Source: Endotrypanum monterogeii (Eukaryota > Euglenozoa > Kinetoplastea > Trypanosomatida > Trypanosomatidae). From it: DNA of 64,000 nucleotides. Within the stretch, counting starts at the first letter, position 1. Each line of letters opens with the position of its first letter. The stretch covers positions 196,826 through 260,825 of the forward strand of contig CM007320.1 in the NCBI GenBank assembly GCA_000333855.2, read 5' to 3'. The translations under genes and the position numbers were made by a program. This document shows, piece after piece, positions 10,761 through 21,921 of this stretch. The notes below the pieces were generated by a model that was given only the letters and a program-made list of their open reading frames with translations, was not told where the DNA came from and searched no databases.

Positions 10761-10783
10761 TCGTTTTGTCTGTTTCTTCTCAG
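10761..10783 (+). promoter_or_regulatory. Candidate spliced-leader acceptor for the CFAP410-like gene
   Basis: A T-rich tract ending in TTCTTCTCAG gives an AG at 10782-10783. This would leave a 5' UTR of about 80 bases before the ATG at 10864. An alternative AG follows at about 10801-10804. Confidence 0.45.
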
Positions 10784-10863
10784 ACGATAGGTTTCTTTAT
10801 GTAGATCGGTTCTTGCACCGAGCATTGCTCCTCGCCGCCACTTCCACTACAGCCGAACTCATC

Positions 10864-11643
10864 ATGGGCACCGTGAAGGCCCTCTCCGAAAAACTCGTCT
10901 TGGAGAAGACGAAGGTCAAAACGCTGGCGGATGTGCAGCGTCTAGACCTGTGGGGTGAAGGGCTCACGGATATCTCCTTGTTGGCAAAAATGCCCCGCCT
11001 AGAGGTCCTCGGCCTCGCAGCAAACAACGTTTCCTCGCTGAAGGCGCTGCAGCGGTGTGAAATGCTTCAGGAATTGTACGTGCGGAAAAACAAAGTGGCA
11101 ACTCTTCGCGAGGTGACGGTCTTGCGACAGCTGCCGACTCTTAATGTGCTGTGGCTGCGGGATAATCCGTGTGCACAGCACCCCTACTACCGAGAGTTTG
11201 TCTTGCACTGCTGTCCGGGACTGCGTCAGCTGGACGGGGTCGAGATCACAGCGGAGGAGCGCAAGGCGGCGGGGAAGCGCCTGACAACGAAGGTGCTGGA
11301 TGAAATACTCGGCAAGCCGTCCGCCGATGAAGTTGCCTCTTCCCCACCCAAGAAAAACAGTGGCAGCGGCGCTAGCTCTGCCAAGACGACGGAGGTCACG
11401 ACACCGAGGAGTGCGCCTGGCTGCCCTCCCAACTCTACCGGTATCATAGAGGAGCGGAGTGCCAGTGGCAGAACTGTTCTTTTTACCACCGTCTCCGCCC
11501 AGCGCACGATACTTCTCTCTGTTGTTTCGCTGCTGTCTGAGTTGACGATAGACTCACTGGAGCTGCTGCAACGCGAGGTCCACGAGCGCATTGAGAAACA
11601 AAAGGAGAAGGTTGCCAAGTACTCGCAAGAGAATTCGCAGTAG
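10864..11643 (+). CDS. CFAP410: CFAP410 (C21orf2)-type leucine-rich repeat ciliary protein
   Basis: The gene encodes 259 residues. Residues 19-110 hold short leucine-rich repeats (VQRLDLWGEGLTDISLL, PRLEVLGLAANNVSSLKAL, MLQELYVRKNKV, TLNVLWLRDNP). An LRR C-terminal cap follows (PYYREFVLHCCPGLRQLDG, 107-125), the arrangement of the SDS22/LRRC-type cap. A disordered Ser/Thr linker (about 152-205) leads to a C-terminal helical segment (about 212-250, RTILLSVVSLLSELTIDSL onward). In CFAP410 this C-terminal segment forms an oligomeric helical bundle. The family acts at basal bodies and in ciliary/flagellar assembly; in mammals it works with NEK1. The ATG at 10864 is used; the frame stays open upstream only through non-ATG codons. 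LRR plus the short helical tail supports the call. Another LRR protein of the same size is the alternative. Confidence 0.75.
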   Translation: MGTVKALSEKLVLEKTKVKTLADVQRLDLWGEGLTDISLLAKMPRLEVLGLAANNVSSLKALQRCEMLQELYVRKNKVATLREVTVLRQLPTLNVLWLRDNPCAQHPYYREFVLHCCPGLRQLDGVEITAEERKAAGKRLTTKVLDEILGKPSADEVASSPPKKNSGSGASSAKTTEVTTPRSAPGCPPNSTGIIEERSASGRTVLFTTVSAQRTILLSVVSLLSELTIDSLELLQREVHERIEKQKEKVAKYSQENSQ

Positions 11644-11663
11644 CTTCGTTTTGTTGAGAAGGT

Positions 11664-11707
<44 letters not shown>
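11664..11707. repeat. TA microsatellite immediately after a stop codon
   Basis: A nearly perfect TA tract of about 44 bases starting about 20 bases past the CFAP410-like stop. Confidence 0.9.
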
Positions 11708-13997
11708 ATGCTGGAGAGTCTTACCGACGATCCATTGTTCTCGTCTTTCAGGGGATTTCGGGAATTCCTGACTTCACATTACCCACATTTTCATATGCCG
11801 GTGTATCCGTTAGTGTTTCTTTTACTTTAGCGTTTCACCGTGGCTTCCCTCTCTAGAGGGCGTTTGGTGTCTCGCTGCGGCGTCATTCTTCCATCCAACT
11901 TCTCGTATTGATGACGACGCCGCGGACAATACCTACATGTCCTTATATATCTATCGATCTATCTATATGTTTTTATAGTTCTTGGGGTGCGGATATTTTA
12001 TGCCTAGATGAGTACTTGTCAACATTGTCTACAACGCGGCTCGAGTGAGGAGGGACAGTCTCAGCAACATTTATCACAGACCTCCTTATTCCCCTGTGGG
12101 AGACGTCCTCGATAGCGGGGGAAGTGGGTTGGTGTAGTGTAGTGTTTGAGACGGTGGCTGAACTCCCAGATGGGCCAGCGCCACATGATACTATATTTTA
12201 AAGTGGTGTTTTGCTTTTCTGGATGAGCGGCAAGCAAAGGGCAGTCCGGCGGATAGGTGGGGGGGGTGTCAAGTTCTCAAGGGTCTCGACTCATCTTTCT
12301 TGAGAACTGGGAGTACGTTGCGGCGGTGGGTGGGAGGCCAAACAAAACAGCATGTCGGTCTTTTGTGTGCTTTTATGTATTACTTCGCGTGTGTGCGTGT
12401 GCGCATGTGTAGTGCACTACTTCTTTCCCCCCATTTAAAAATGAGCTCTTGCTCTTACCCAATGTGGATTCGAGGTGTCGCCAAATGTGATGCCCTTCCG
12501 CCTCCCCCCCTCCACACACACACACATACACATACACTCACGACAGGGGGGGGGAACCCTATTTCTCACACAAAAAAACGATGTGCTACACAAAGTTAAT
12601 ACAGGCACACATCTCTTTCAGAGAGTGCTTGTTTAGATATCGCATCTGAGGGCATGCTTGGCACGCACCAAAGAGGGCAACCCCGTTGATTGGGAGAGGA
12701 GGAGCGGCAGTGAGACACAGAATAGTCGACTCTCCACCTCTTGCTAGAAGTGAAATCTCTTGTCGAATTCTATGCAGCTATCTCTCTGTGAAGTACATAG
12801 ATTTCCCCCGAAAATACAGAGATGCATGCGATTTTCTCCATTCTCAAGTTGCAAACTTCTCCGTAATGAGTATTTCATTCACAACGAATATTACTATTTA
12901 TTCCTCTGATGTGTTTTTTCCTCCCTCTTTTCCCCGCTGCGTATTTACACGTGCCTTGCTCCTTCCCTTTTTCTCCTCGCTCCTCTTTTTTCTTCCCCCC
13001 ACCCCACACACACACGATCGTATTTGTGTGTGTGTGTGTCTGACGGACACAACGACACACGGATATGTTCCTCGGAAATGGTGCCTTATTCCCGGCCACT
13101 GCCGTAGTAGTGAGCCCTTAGGAAAAAGAAAAAGGAAAGGTGAGAAGGTCAATTGTTTTTCTCTCTACTCACGGGTTACATACACACATACACACATATT
13201 TATACATATTTATACATATACATATAGGACTAGCCCCTTTCCTTATCTTCATCCTTTCGTCATTGCTCAAATTTGTGAGATCTCTTGCACCAGCGCATCT
13301 TTGTAGTCGCTGCAACTATTTGTACGAAAAAAAAATCCATCTTTTTTCCCCCTGCGACTTTTTCGTGTCCAAACGCGTTTTTTTTTTTTTGATACCGTGC
13401 GTTTCACACTTTGTATTGTGCCAAAGATACCCTCTTTTTTTTTTCCTTCGCTTTTTAACCTGCGACCTCGTCGATTTGTGTAGGTGCGCCGTCGTTGCAT
13501 CTTTGGCATTCCTTCTGTTGCGCTGAGTCTACCTCCGCCCGTAACTTGTGTTTGTAAGATCCAAATCGTGATATCGCCCCTACGTATTTTCTCTTGTGTT
13601 TCACAGGTAGGAGGAAAGCTTCAAAGGTCGTTCGCGGTGAGTTCACGTGCGTGTGAATCACACTTATATGAGCACCACTTCCAATTTTTTTTTTTTTGTA
13701 ATTCATTTCGTGCCATTTTTCAAATTTTCTTTTTTGTGCCATTCCACCCCTGCCCCTTTCTTTCCAAATTTACGCACACACACACACGCACTTGGACGCA
13801 CGCTGCAGCTTCCATACAAGCCTCACATAATCGGCTTTATCAGTGTCTTCAGTGTTTGTGTGAAGTGTATCTGCTTTCCTCCTCAGCACTCCTTTGATTC
13901 ATTTTTCTCTTGTTCCTCTCGACCTTTGCCTTTACCATAGAACCCGTCACTCCCAACGTCAAGTGACTGGGGTAGTAGGTGCTTTTTCGTTCTTAGT

Positions 13998-14054
13998 TCC
14001 TTTTTTCCCTCCTCCTCCTCCTCCTCCCCCTCCTCTCCTTTCCTTCGGCAATAG
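13998..14054 (+). promoter_or_regulatory. Polypyrimidine tract and spliced-leader acceptor of the MAP kinase gene
   Basis: About 45 bases of almost pure pyrimidine, including a CCT repeat, end in GGCAATAG. The AG at 14053-14054 lies 17 bases before the ATG at 14072. This is a textbook trypanosomatid trans-splice site with a short 5' UTR. Confidence 0.65.
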
Positions 14055-14071
14055 ACGTCCACGACGCCACG

Positions 14072-15439
14072 ATGTCGACTGAGATCGAGTCGCATATCCT
14101 GAAGAGGTACGAGATTCAGACCCAGCTCGGACAGGGCGCCTACGGCATCGTCTGGCGCGCTGTGGAGCGCAAAGATAACCGCATCGTGGCTCTGAAAAAG
14201 ATCTACGATGCCTTCCAGAACTCGACCGATGCTCAGCGCACCTTCCGCGAGATCATGTTTCTGCACCGGCTGCACCATCCTAATATAATAAAGCTGCTGC
14301 ACGTTCATCGTGCCTACAACGATCGGGATATTTACCTAGTATTTGAGTATATGGAGACAGACCTGCACGTGGTGATTCGGGCGAATATATTGGAGGAAAT
14401 CCATAAGCAGTTCATTATTTATCAGTTACTCAAGACCATGAAGTACTTGCACTCTGCTGAGATTCTGCACCGTGACATGAAGCCCAGCAACCTCCTTGTC
14501 AACAGCGACTGCACAATGAAGGTGGCTGACTTTGGTCTCGCACGATCCATTTTGTCTCTGGAAAGCGAGCAGGCGTCGCGCCCAGTGCTGACGGACTACA
14601 TTGCGACGCGCTGGTACCGACCTCCGGAGATCCTACTTGGCTCGACACGCTACACTAAGGGTGTGGATATGTGGTCGGCGGGTTGCATCCTTGGAGAGCT
14701 GATTCTCGGAAAGCCCATCTTCCCTGGCCGCTCTACGACAAACCAATTGGAGTTGATCTGCAGCGTGATTGGCATGCCCTCTGCAGCGGATGTGGCGGCA
14801 ACCAACTCACAGTTCGCCCAGGCCATGCTTCGCGACATCCGCGTGACACACAGACGCACATTCGAGGAGCTCCTTCCAAATGCTCCCCCAGATGCACTGG
14901 ACCTCATAAAACGTCTCATGTGCTTCAATCCAAGCCGTCGGCTCACTGCCGCAGAAGCTCTGCAGCATCCGTACGTCGCTGCCTTTCACCGACCCGACGA
15001 GGAGCCAGTCGCCCCCGAGCCCATCACGATCTCATTTCCCGACAACGAACGCCTGCCACTGGACAAGTACAGGGACGCGATTTACGAGCAGATCGCCGCT
15101 CTTCGCCGCGCCAGAGCCTCGGGCGAGCAGAGGCAACGTGCGGGGCGACTAAACACAAGCGGCATCACTACCCGGAGGGTGTCTACCAGCGGTAATAACG
15201 CCTCTAGCAACGCCCGCGTAGGCAGTGGCACTACGGGGGCCACAAGAAACAGCCCAAGCAGCAGCGCCCTCACACGGGCGGCTCCACAGCGCAGCGCTGT
15301 GAAGTCGGCCTCGAATGCTGTAGCCGGCGATTCGTTAGTCTCAAAGACGTACGTTCGCCCCGCCCCCCGTCCGGCCACGTCTGCCACCTCTGGTCTGGAA
15401 AGCAGATCTGTTGTGCGCGAGGCAGCTGTCAGGAAGTGA
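14072..15439 (+). CDS. MAP kinase of the ERK7/ERK8 (MAPK15) type
   Basis: The gene encodes a 455-residue protein Ser/Thr kinase. Visible motifs are the Gly-rich loop GQGAYGIV (20-27), ATP-binding Lys42 in VALKK, alpha-C Glu60 in TFREI, catalytic loop HRDMKPSN (133-140), DFG (153-155) and a MAPK activation motif T174-D175-Y176. The domain ends near 310. The N-lobe stretch LGQGAYGIVWRAVER, DAFQNSTDAQRTFREI and NDRDIYLVFEYMETDL is diagnostic of ERK7/8. In other organisms that subfamily works in cilia/flagella and autophosphorylates its own activation loop. The C-terminal 145 residues are basic, Ser/Ala-rich and disordered, as in MAPK15 tails. Family numbering would point to the Leishmania MPK9-like or T. 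brucei ERK8-like kinase, but I hold that name loosely. Unusual positions are Met136 in the HRD loop and PPE instead of APE (about 184-186). TDY replaces the TEY of human MAPK15. Confidence 0.93.
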   Translation: MSTEIESHILKRYEIQTQLGQGAYGIVWRAVERKDNRIVALKKIYDAFQNSTDAQRTFREIMFLHRLHHPNIIKLLHVHRAYNDRDIYLVFEYMETDLHVVIRANILEEIHKQFIIYQLLKTMKYLHSAEILHRDMKPSNLLVNSDCTMKVADFGLARSILSLESEQASRPVLTDYIATRWYRPPEILLGSTRYTKGVDMWSAGCILGELILGKPIFPGRSTTNQLELICSVIGMPSAADVAATNSQFAQAMLRDIRVTHRRTFEELLPNAPPDALDLIKRLMCFNPSRRLTAAEALQHPYVAAFHRPDEEPVAPEPITISFPDNERLPLDKYRDAIYEQIAALRRARASGEQRQRAGRLNTSGITTRRVSTSGNNASSNARVGSGTTGATRNSPSSSALTRAAPQRSAVKSASNAVAGDSLVSKTYVRPAPRPATSATSGLESRSVVREAAVRK

Positions 15440-16545
15440 TGATCACAATTTCCGCCTCACACTGTGTGTAATGCGATATGGTAGTGGCTGCGTTCTTTTT
15501 GTTCTTAACCGCCAAGAGGGGAGGGGAAAGGCGGTTTGAGTTCTCGGCATCCAAGTGCCGTGCAAAGGTGCACTTTTTTCCGAGTGATCATCGTCGGCCT
15601 TTTTTTTTCTTTGACCCGATTTTTTTTTTTGTTTTTCGTTGGACACCGGGGGCTCAATAGGTGCGGGTGCATAGTGGAGCGATCCAGAGAGAGGGTGGGT
15701 TGTAGTGGTGATGAAGATGAACAAGAAGATTTTTTTTTTTCTCGTGTGAGGGGGAGCAGCTCACTCTGTTTGCGCCGATGACCTGTATTTCTGTACGCAG
15801 GCGACAATAAAACGGTGCAGAACTTTCGCTTAGCGTAAACCCACCGCACCCAGCGGACCCCTTTTCGCCTCATAGCCCCTTCGATTTGAACCGTTGGTGT
15901 GCCACATGGAGATGGGGGTGGCATGTATTCCATGAGGTACCATCACACCACACCCGTCTCCTTAACGAACACCCTCTGCGTCTTCAACGCACTATCTTCA
16001 CCCCTCAACATTCCCTCCACCTATTCAGGCATACCCACTGGTTCTCAGCCACCTCTAGAACTTGGATTTTTGTGTTTAAACAATGCTCTCTCTCCCCTCT
16101 TCTCCTCGTTTATACATCATGGCTCTTGGACATGCGAGTTGGAGGTCACTTTTCTGCTGATATCCTCGGCTGAGGTTGGGGGTGATTCGTAAAAAATGAC
16201 CACTTCTCCGAGCGTATGGGTGGATTAGAGGGGAATACGTTTGTGTAGTGCGAGGCCGTCGCGCTGCTCTAGCAAAGATGGCATTTTTCTCGACACCCGT
16301 CACCCCTGTAGCGGTATCTTTTTTTTTTTTTTTTGGTGTATGTCGGGTTGTAGGACAGTGTTTTGTCTTCCTCTTTTTTCTTTTTTTTTTTTTGCCTCGC
16401 ACACTCTTTCTGTGACACAGACGGCTGGCGCACTCTTGCGTTCACAGATTTCTCTAACTTTGATTGTCTCGCTTTCCAAATGCTTCCACCTTTCGTCTTC
16501 GTGTCGCTCTGTCCGTATTTTCCAACCGTCTTCTTCACAAGCTTC

Positions 16546-16579
16546 TCCCCCCCCCCCCCCCAAAAAAAAAAAAAAAAAA
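16546..16579. repeat. C-run fused to A-run
   Basis: A C run of about 15 bases switches directly to an A run of about 18 bases. The same architecture (C12 then A16) occurs at 258-285. On the + strand mRNA this would be a C tract followed by an internal A tract. Confidence 0.8.
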
Positions 16580-18478
16580 CGTAGGCACGCATGTATAAAT
16601 AGACGCTTTTCATCTCCTTTCACTTCCCCGACTCATCGGAGATTACTCTTTCGATTTTTAATACGATTTTTCCAGAGATTGCGCGCCCTCCTACGCATCC
16701 CCCTCCCCCCGTTCCCGTCCTTCTTCTTTCGCCCTGCACATGAAAAATCTGTTGTGTCATTCTCGTGTTTGGAGTGTCGTGCGCTTGTGCGTGTGTCGTT
16801 CAGTTTAGACTATTCACAACAGGCGAAGAATATTTTAAAATCATCTTCCTTTTTTTTTTTCGAGTGGATGCGCTTGGGTGATTTGCTACTCTTCTTTGCC
16901 GGGGGCTAGTCTTTCTGTTTCTTTCTCTTGGTTTGTGTTTTAGCCTCTGGGTACAGAAGCACTTGAAGGATCACCCTTAGTGGTGTCTTTATCATCTCTG
17001 CTGACTATCGGTTTGAGCTCACGCTGCCACTGTGCTGTGAAGTTTTTTTTTTTTGTTTTCTTCTCGACTGTTGCTTTTTTTTTTTTTTGCAATCTTCTTT
17101 CCCGATTTGGTGTTCTTCAAATTTTTTTTTCCACGAAACCCCGTCAACAGCACCCTGGCTTCTAGTTGAAATATTCTCCTCTTCGTTGGTACCCAAATGA
17201 GGGTAACTTGTTCACTGGTCATGCAGCACGTGCGTGTGTGTGTGTATGTGTGTATATGTGTTTGTGAGCTTTTAGATATGGGGTCATACCCCCTCCCCCC
17301 TCTCCTCTCCTCCCCGAGGTGTACTGTGTTGATCTTTTGTTTTTATTGTGTGGTTTCAGCAGCGCCGTTCACCCGCCCCTCAAAAAAAAAAAGATACATC
17401 AATCGATACACAAGCACACGCACACGCGCAAGCGACACTCACTGTTCACTCATTCGAATAGATCCTACCTGATGTTCGGATGCGGTCGTTGTTCTCTCTC
17501 AATTTGTCTATTTTCCTATGTTAGATTTTTCTTCCCCTGCTGAACTCACACAGGTACACGCACTCGTGCACGTCCTCCTTCGCACGAGCGCCTTCCACAC
17601 CGCTTATGGTGCCAACTTTTTTTTTTTCTTGCTCTGCATCATATGTGTCTTAGCGCGATGTCTGTTTGCGTGGTATGTATGACAACAAGGGTAGGTCTTA
17701 TCTTCATGCCTGAGGAGACGGTCTGCGAACAACCGCCCGGTGTCCCCGGAAAGCGTCTTGTAAGCTAATCGGTAAGATCTTCTACACAACCCAGTGGTGT
17801 TCTGCTGACGAGACGTCAGTCTGGGAAAGAGGGTCACTGGTGCCACACGAGCAGAGGTTACGGATTGTAACGCTCAAGGGGTGAGGATTCTACGTGTGCA
17901 TGGCTGCTGTGTCCCTCACTCCTGTCCTTCTGTGCGTGATCGACAAAACAGCATTATTTCCCCCATAAAGGATCCTTCACAATGCGGCGAACTTCGTCGT
18001 GATGACAGCATAATCATACCGCATTTCGACGTCGATATGCACTTGTGCCGTCAGGACTGTCTTTGTGGTTTCTGTTTTTTTTTGTTTTGCCCCTCCCCTC
18101 CCCTCTCCTCCCCCTCTTCCTATCAATCCCACTTCGCCAAACTCACGGCGTACCCAACGTCTATACTCAAGACATGTTCTCATGCGTGTTTTTCCCTACT
18201 ACTTCTTTTGTTCTTTGCCGAGTTTAGCTGCTCCTCCCTCTTTTTCTGCCAAGCTCCGTTTGTACGAAAAAAGCTTTGATGTTGGTCTGCGGTTTTCTTC
18301 GCGCTTTCTCTCTGCCCCCTCACCCTTCTGCTACCATGTTTGCCCTCAAGTGTCTCGACGCCTACTTACGCTTACGTTTTCTTGCATTCTTGCCTCCTCC
18401 TGGAAGCAGAGACAAACTTCTGTGTGTGTCAACGGTGTGCGTCCTCCGCATTCCTTCGTAAACATAGCTTGTATCTTT

Positions 18479-18479
18479 G

Positions 18480-18544
<65 letters not shown>

Positions 18545-18545
18545 T
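18479..18545. repeat. Composite CA/TA/TG microsatellite at gap edge
   Basis: CA units, then about 18 TA units, then TG units run up to the 600-base gap. The composite is self-complementary and can fold into a long hairpin, which may explain why assembly failed here. Confidence 0.85.
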
Positions 18546-18547
18546 CG

Positions 18548-19147
18548 NNNNNNNNNNNNNNNNNNNNNNNNNNNNNNNNNNNNNNNNNNNNNNNNNNNNN
18601 NNNNNNNNNNNNNNNNNNNNNNNNNNNNNNNNNNNNNNNNNNNNNNNNNNNNNNNNNNNNNNNNNNNNNNNNNNNNNNNNNNNNNNNNNNNNNNNNNNNN
18701 NNNNNNNNNNNNNNNNNNNNNNNNNNNNNNNNNNNNNNNNNNNNNNNNNNNNNNNNNNNNNNNNNNNNNNNNNNNNNNNNNNNNNNNNNNNNNNNNNNNN
18801 NNNNNNNNNNNNNNNNNNNNNNNNNNNNNNNNNNNNNNNNNNNNNNNNNNNNNNNNNNNNNNNNNNNNNNNNNNNNNNNNNNNNNNNNNNNNNNNNNNNN
18901 NNNNNNNNNNNNNNNNNNNNNNNNNNNNNNNNNNNNNNNNNNNNNNNNNNNNNNNNNNNNNNNNNNNNNNNNNNNNNNNNNNNNNNNNNNNNNNNNNNNN
19001 NNNNNNNNNNNNNNNNNNNNNNNNNNNNNNNNNNNNNNNNNNNNNNNNNNNNNNNNNNNNNNNNNNNNNNNNNNNNNNNNNNNNNNNNNNNNNNNNNNNN
19101 NNNNNNNNNNNNNNNNNNNNNNNNNNNNNNNNNNNNNNNNNNNNNNN
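18548..19147. other. Assembly gap, 600 Ns
   Basis: Exactly 600 undetermined bases. The round number suggests an estimated scaffold gap. The left part of the SIDER-like element probably extends into it. Confidence 0.99.
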
Positions 19148-19617
19148 GTATCGTGCGCAAGTCCTCTCTCCGTATGCCTTCGGCCCCCCCCCCCTCCCCC
19201 CCTTGGGGGCTGGCGGGGCAGGAGGGTCGGGCTTGCCCGCCATCTGAACTGGCGATGCTCGAGGAGCTGGCTTCGGCTGCATGGGTGGCGTGGTGGGCCT
19301 CTCGTCCCAGGTCCCGAACCGATGCCCCTTCTCCCTCCACTCGCGGCGCAGCAGACACGAATGCTTTGACCATTGAGGGGGGGGGAAGGGAAAATCCTGG
19401 ATGTGGCCTACCTGGGCCCTTGCATGTCATCCGCCCCGGCTCGCGTGGAGGCGGCAGCGCGGCACACATTGGAAGAAGGGGCCGGGGGGAGTCCGTCATT
19501 TCTGTGTCCTGGTCAGACGACCGCCAGCAATCCGACCCAGAGGATCAGCGTAGGGCGGGTGTGGAGGACTAGAGGCGGTGAGACTGAGATGGTACGCATA
19601 TGTTGGGTAGTGATCAT
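19148..19617 (+). mobile_element. SIDER-like retroposon, copy 2 (left end in gap)
   Basis: This GC-rich block differs sharply from its T-rich surroundings. Its last 192 bases equal window positions 1-192 with two mismatches, and similarity ends abruptly at 19617. The visible length is 470 bases, in the range of Leishmania SIDERs (about 0.5 kb). It sits downstream of the MAP kinase gene, plausibly in its 3' UTR. SIDER2 elements are known to lower mRNA stability and SIDER1 elements to affect translation. No transposase or reverse transcriptase is encoded. Near its left visible end a C-run faces a G-run (about 19179-19220) that could form a hairpin. The family assignment is inference. Confidence 0.55.
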
Positions 19618-21890
19618 CATGGTGCAGTTGAGGCCAGTGGGATATATTTTTAGGTGTGTTTGTCCGTATGTTTACACTTTGTCGCGTATTGGTGCCTCAC
19701 TCTAAGTTCAGGACAGTGCCCCTCTTTGCTCTCTTGTGTTCGTTTTTTTTTTTTTACCAGCGCGCTGCAATCACTGTGTCTATTGTTTCGTCCGCAGAAC
19801 GGCGGTGGCGAGGGGGGGGGTCACTTGTTCTCATTGCGGGTTCTGTGTGGCTTCTTGTAGACTCTCTGCTTGTCCATTTCTCCCTCCCAATTTCTTTCCT
19901 CTACTGTAGCATTCGTTACGAGTCTTATCACTCGATCGCTGTTGTACTCCCGGTATTTGTGTTCAAGGGGCTTGTTTGTGAGGTTGCTTCGCCGTTTGTG
20001 TATGTCCGAGTTTAAAAGTTTTTTTTTTGCGTCATTCCTTTCTGTTTTTTGTTTTTTTTTGCTTTCGGACAAACATTTTCTTTCGGTTTTATTTTGCGGA
20101 AAATTCTGTTAATTGGGGAAGAATCTTGTTGCGATGTTCTGTGTGCGTCTAATCTTGTGGCTCCACATTTTTCCCCCTCACCACTTCGGATCATTCATCT
20201 GGTGTTTTTTTTTCGGATTCTCTGTTCTCTCGTGTACGTGGTACAACCGCCTGGCCAGCGTGTCGCTGCCGGTAAGGGATGCGGGAGAGCCCGTTTTCGT
20301 GATGTCTGCTGTTTTCTCTCCACTCGTTTTTTTTTGTTTCGTTGTCGTTTTTTTCTTTCCTTGTTATTCCTCTGAATTCCGGCGCTTGGGATCAGATATG
20401 TCGTAGAGAGCCGCGAAGAACGAAAGTGGTAACGTGTCAGTGGCTAGTCCTTCTCTTCTGCCTTTCTGGCGGTGTTCCAGTCGCTCGTTCTCTTAGCCGT
20501 TTTTTTTTTCGCACTCACCTCTGTATCCTTTTCCGTGCGCCGTCTTTTAACCTTCGTCTCGGTCTATTGTGAGCCTTCACCCATGGCCGGTGGTGTCGCT
20601 CTATCAGAGTTTGCGAACGACGACGAGGGTGGAGGCGGCGAAGACACGCACCAGATACACCGTTTTAGCCACGAGTGGGGGCCACCAAAAAAAAAAAAGG
20701 TGGGGAGCCGGCAACGTTTCTCAGAGAGCACAGCAACTTGTTCATGATGCAAACATGACACAGAAAGGACAGTACACGATTGGGAGTTGTCGTCTTTACA
20801 GGACGGAGATTTTTTTTTTTTGGAATCTTGAACATCTTTTGATGTTCGCATACCGCGGCGATTGTTTTCTCGAATCCAGCCAGGAGGAACAGTCACAACA
20901 GGAAGAAAGACGTTCTCTATAGCAGCGTAATCACATTCCGTTATTTGTATTCCTTGTCTCTCTCTCTGTGTGTGTGTATGTGTGTATGTGTATGTGTTTA
21001 TGTCTTTCAAATGCTCATATCGGGTGCGCTTTCTTCCATTGTCAACAAAGATCCTTGGCTTGCATGATAACAGAGAACGATTTATCGCCCAACGCAGGCG
21101 CTGCTCCGATGTGCAGTTGAGGGTGTTCTCCTTTTTCCCCTTCAACCTCCCAGCTCCTCTCTTCACGGCCCCCGTTTCCGATCACGCAATCTGTCTCCTC
21201 TCGATCCATTGGTCTAACCTACTCATCCAACCTGTATGCTTGGCGTTTTTTCCCTTCTTCTTTTCACCTGTATCGTCTACTGTGCGCCGTCGGGTGCGTG
21301 CGTACCTGTTCTTTGGCACGCTCGTGCTCCTTGCCGCTTTTCGCTCCTCATTATCTGTGATGTTGCCGCGTTTCCACTCCCCGCCTTGACACCTACTATG
21401 ATGTTGGCTTCCACCCCACTCGGTCAGCAATACACACGCGCACCTCGTACTCGTTTGGCAAGCACTTCCACACCCTCTCCACCCTTTCACTCACCCTCAT
21501 CAACGCATGTAAAATTATAAGCAGGAAGCGAGATTTAAAAAAGCTTCACTGTGCCGCGCTACGGTCACTGTCACCACCACTGAAGAGTTCCTTCCCCATC
21601 TTCCTCTCTCCCTATTTCCCCTCGCTTTCCGTGGTGCCTTTTCTTGTGCGTCTACGTGTAGTCTTTTTTGTCCGTTCTTGTAACAACTGCGCGCGCATAC
21701 CTCTGTCAATACACGCGTCAAGCTTTCCGATTTTTGGCTACATTTATCCCTCAATCAGAGCACTTCACCACCACCGATTCAGGCTAACTGTGTTACCTTC
21801 CTGTTATCCCTTTCGTCTGTTCTACACGGAGTACCGCAAAGGAAGTCCCGCCCCTTTCGCTTCTCTTCTCGTCGCCTTATATAAAAGAGA

Positions 21891-21919
<29 letters not shown>
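21891..21919. repeat. TA microsatellite
   Basis: An uninterrupted AT tract of about 29 bases, followed within 110 bases by an AAAC repeat (about 22023-22046). Confidence 0.9.

Positions 21920-21921
<2 letters not shown>

Larger units (their letters stand above)
9155..10863. other. Intergenic/UTR region
   Basis: Non-coding, pyrimidine-rich. It holds a TG repeat 220 bases after the stop, a TA repeat near 10100, a CTTC repeat (about 10533-10556) and an imperfect CTG/GTG trinucleotide tract (10687-10731). No RNA gene was recognised. Confidence 0.6.
11644..14071. other. Intergenic/UTR region
   Basis: Non-coding. A TA tract begins about 20 bases after the upstream stop. The right half is strongly pyrimidine-rich, with T runs up to 14 and CA repeats, and ends in the MAP kinase splice-acceptor region. 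No gene was recognised. Confidence 0.6.

Noticed and set aside
10813..10863. TTG-initiated extension of the CFAP410-like protein
   Set aside because: Non-ATG start. The LRR protein begins naturally at the ATG at 10864.
17604..17846. 80-codon ORF on the - strand in a less repetitive patch
   Set aside because: It is antisense to the transcription unit, ends in poly-Lys from a T-run, and has no recognisable family. The patch might be a decayed element.
18065..19572. Long ORFs reading through the N gap
   Set aside because: They exist only because Ns contain no stop codons.
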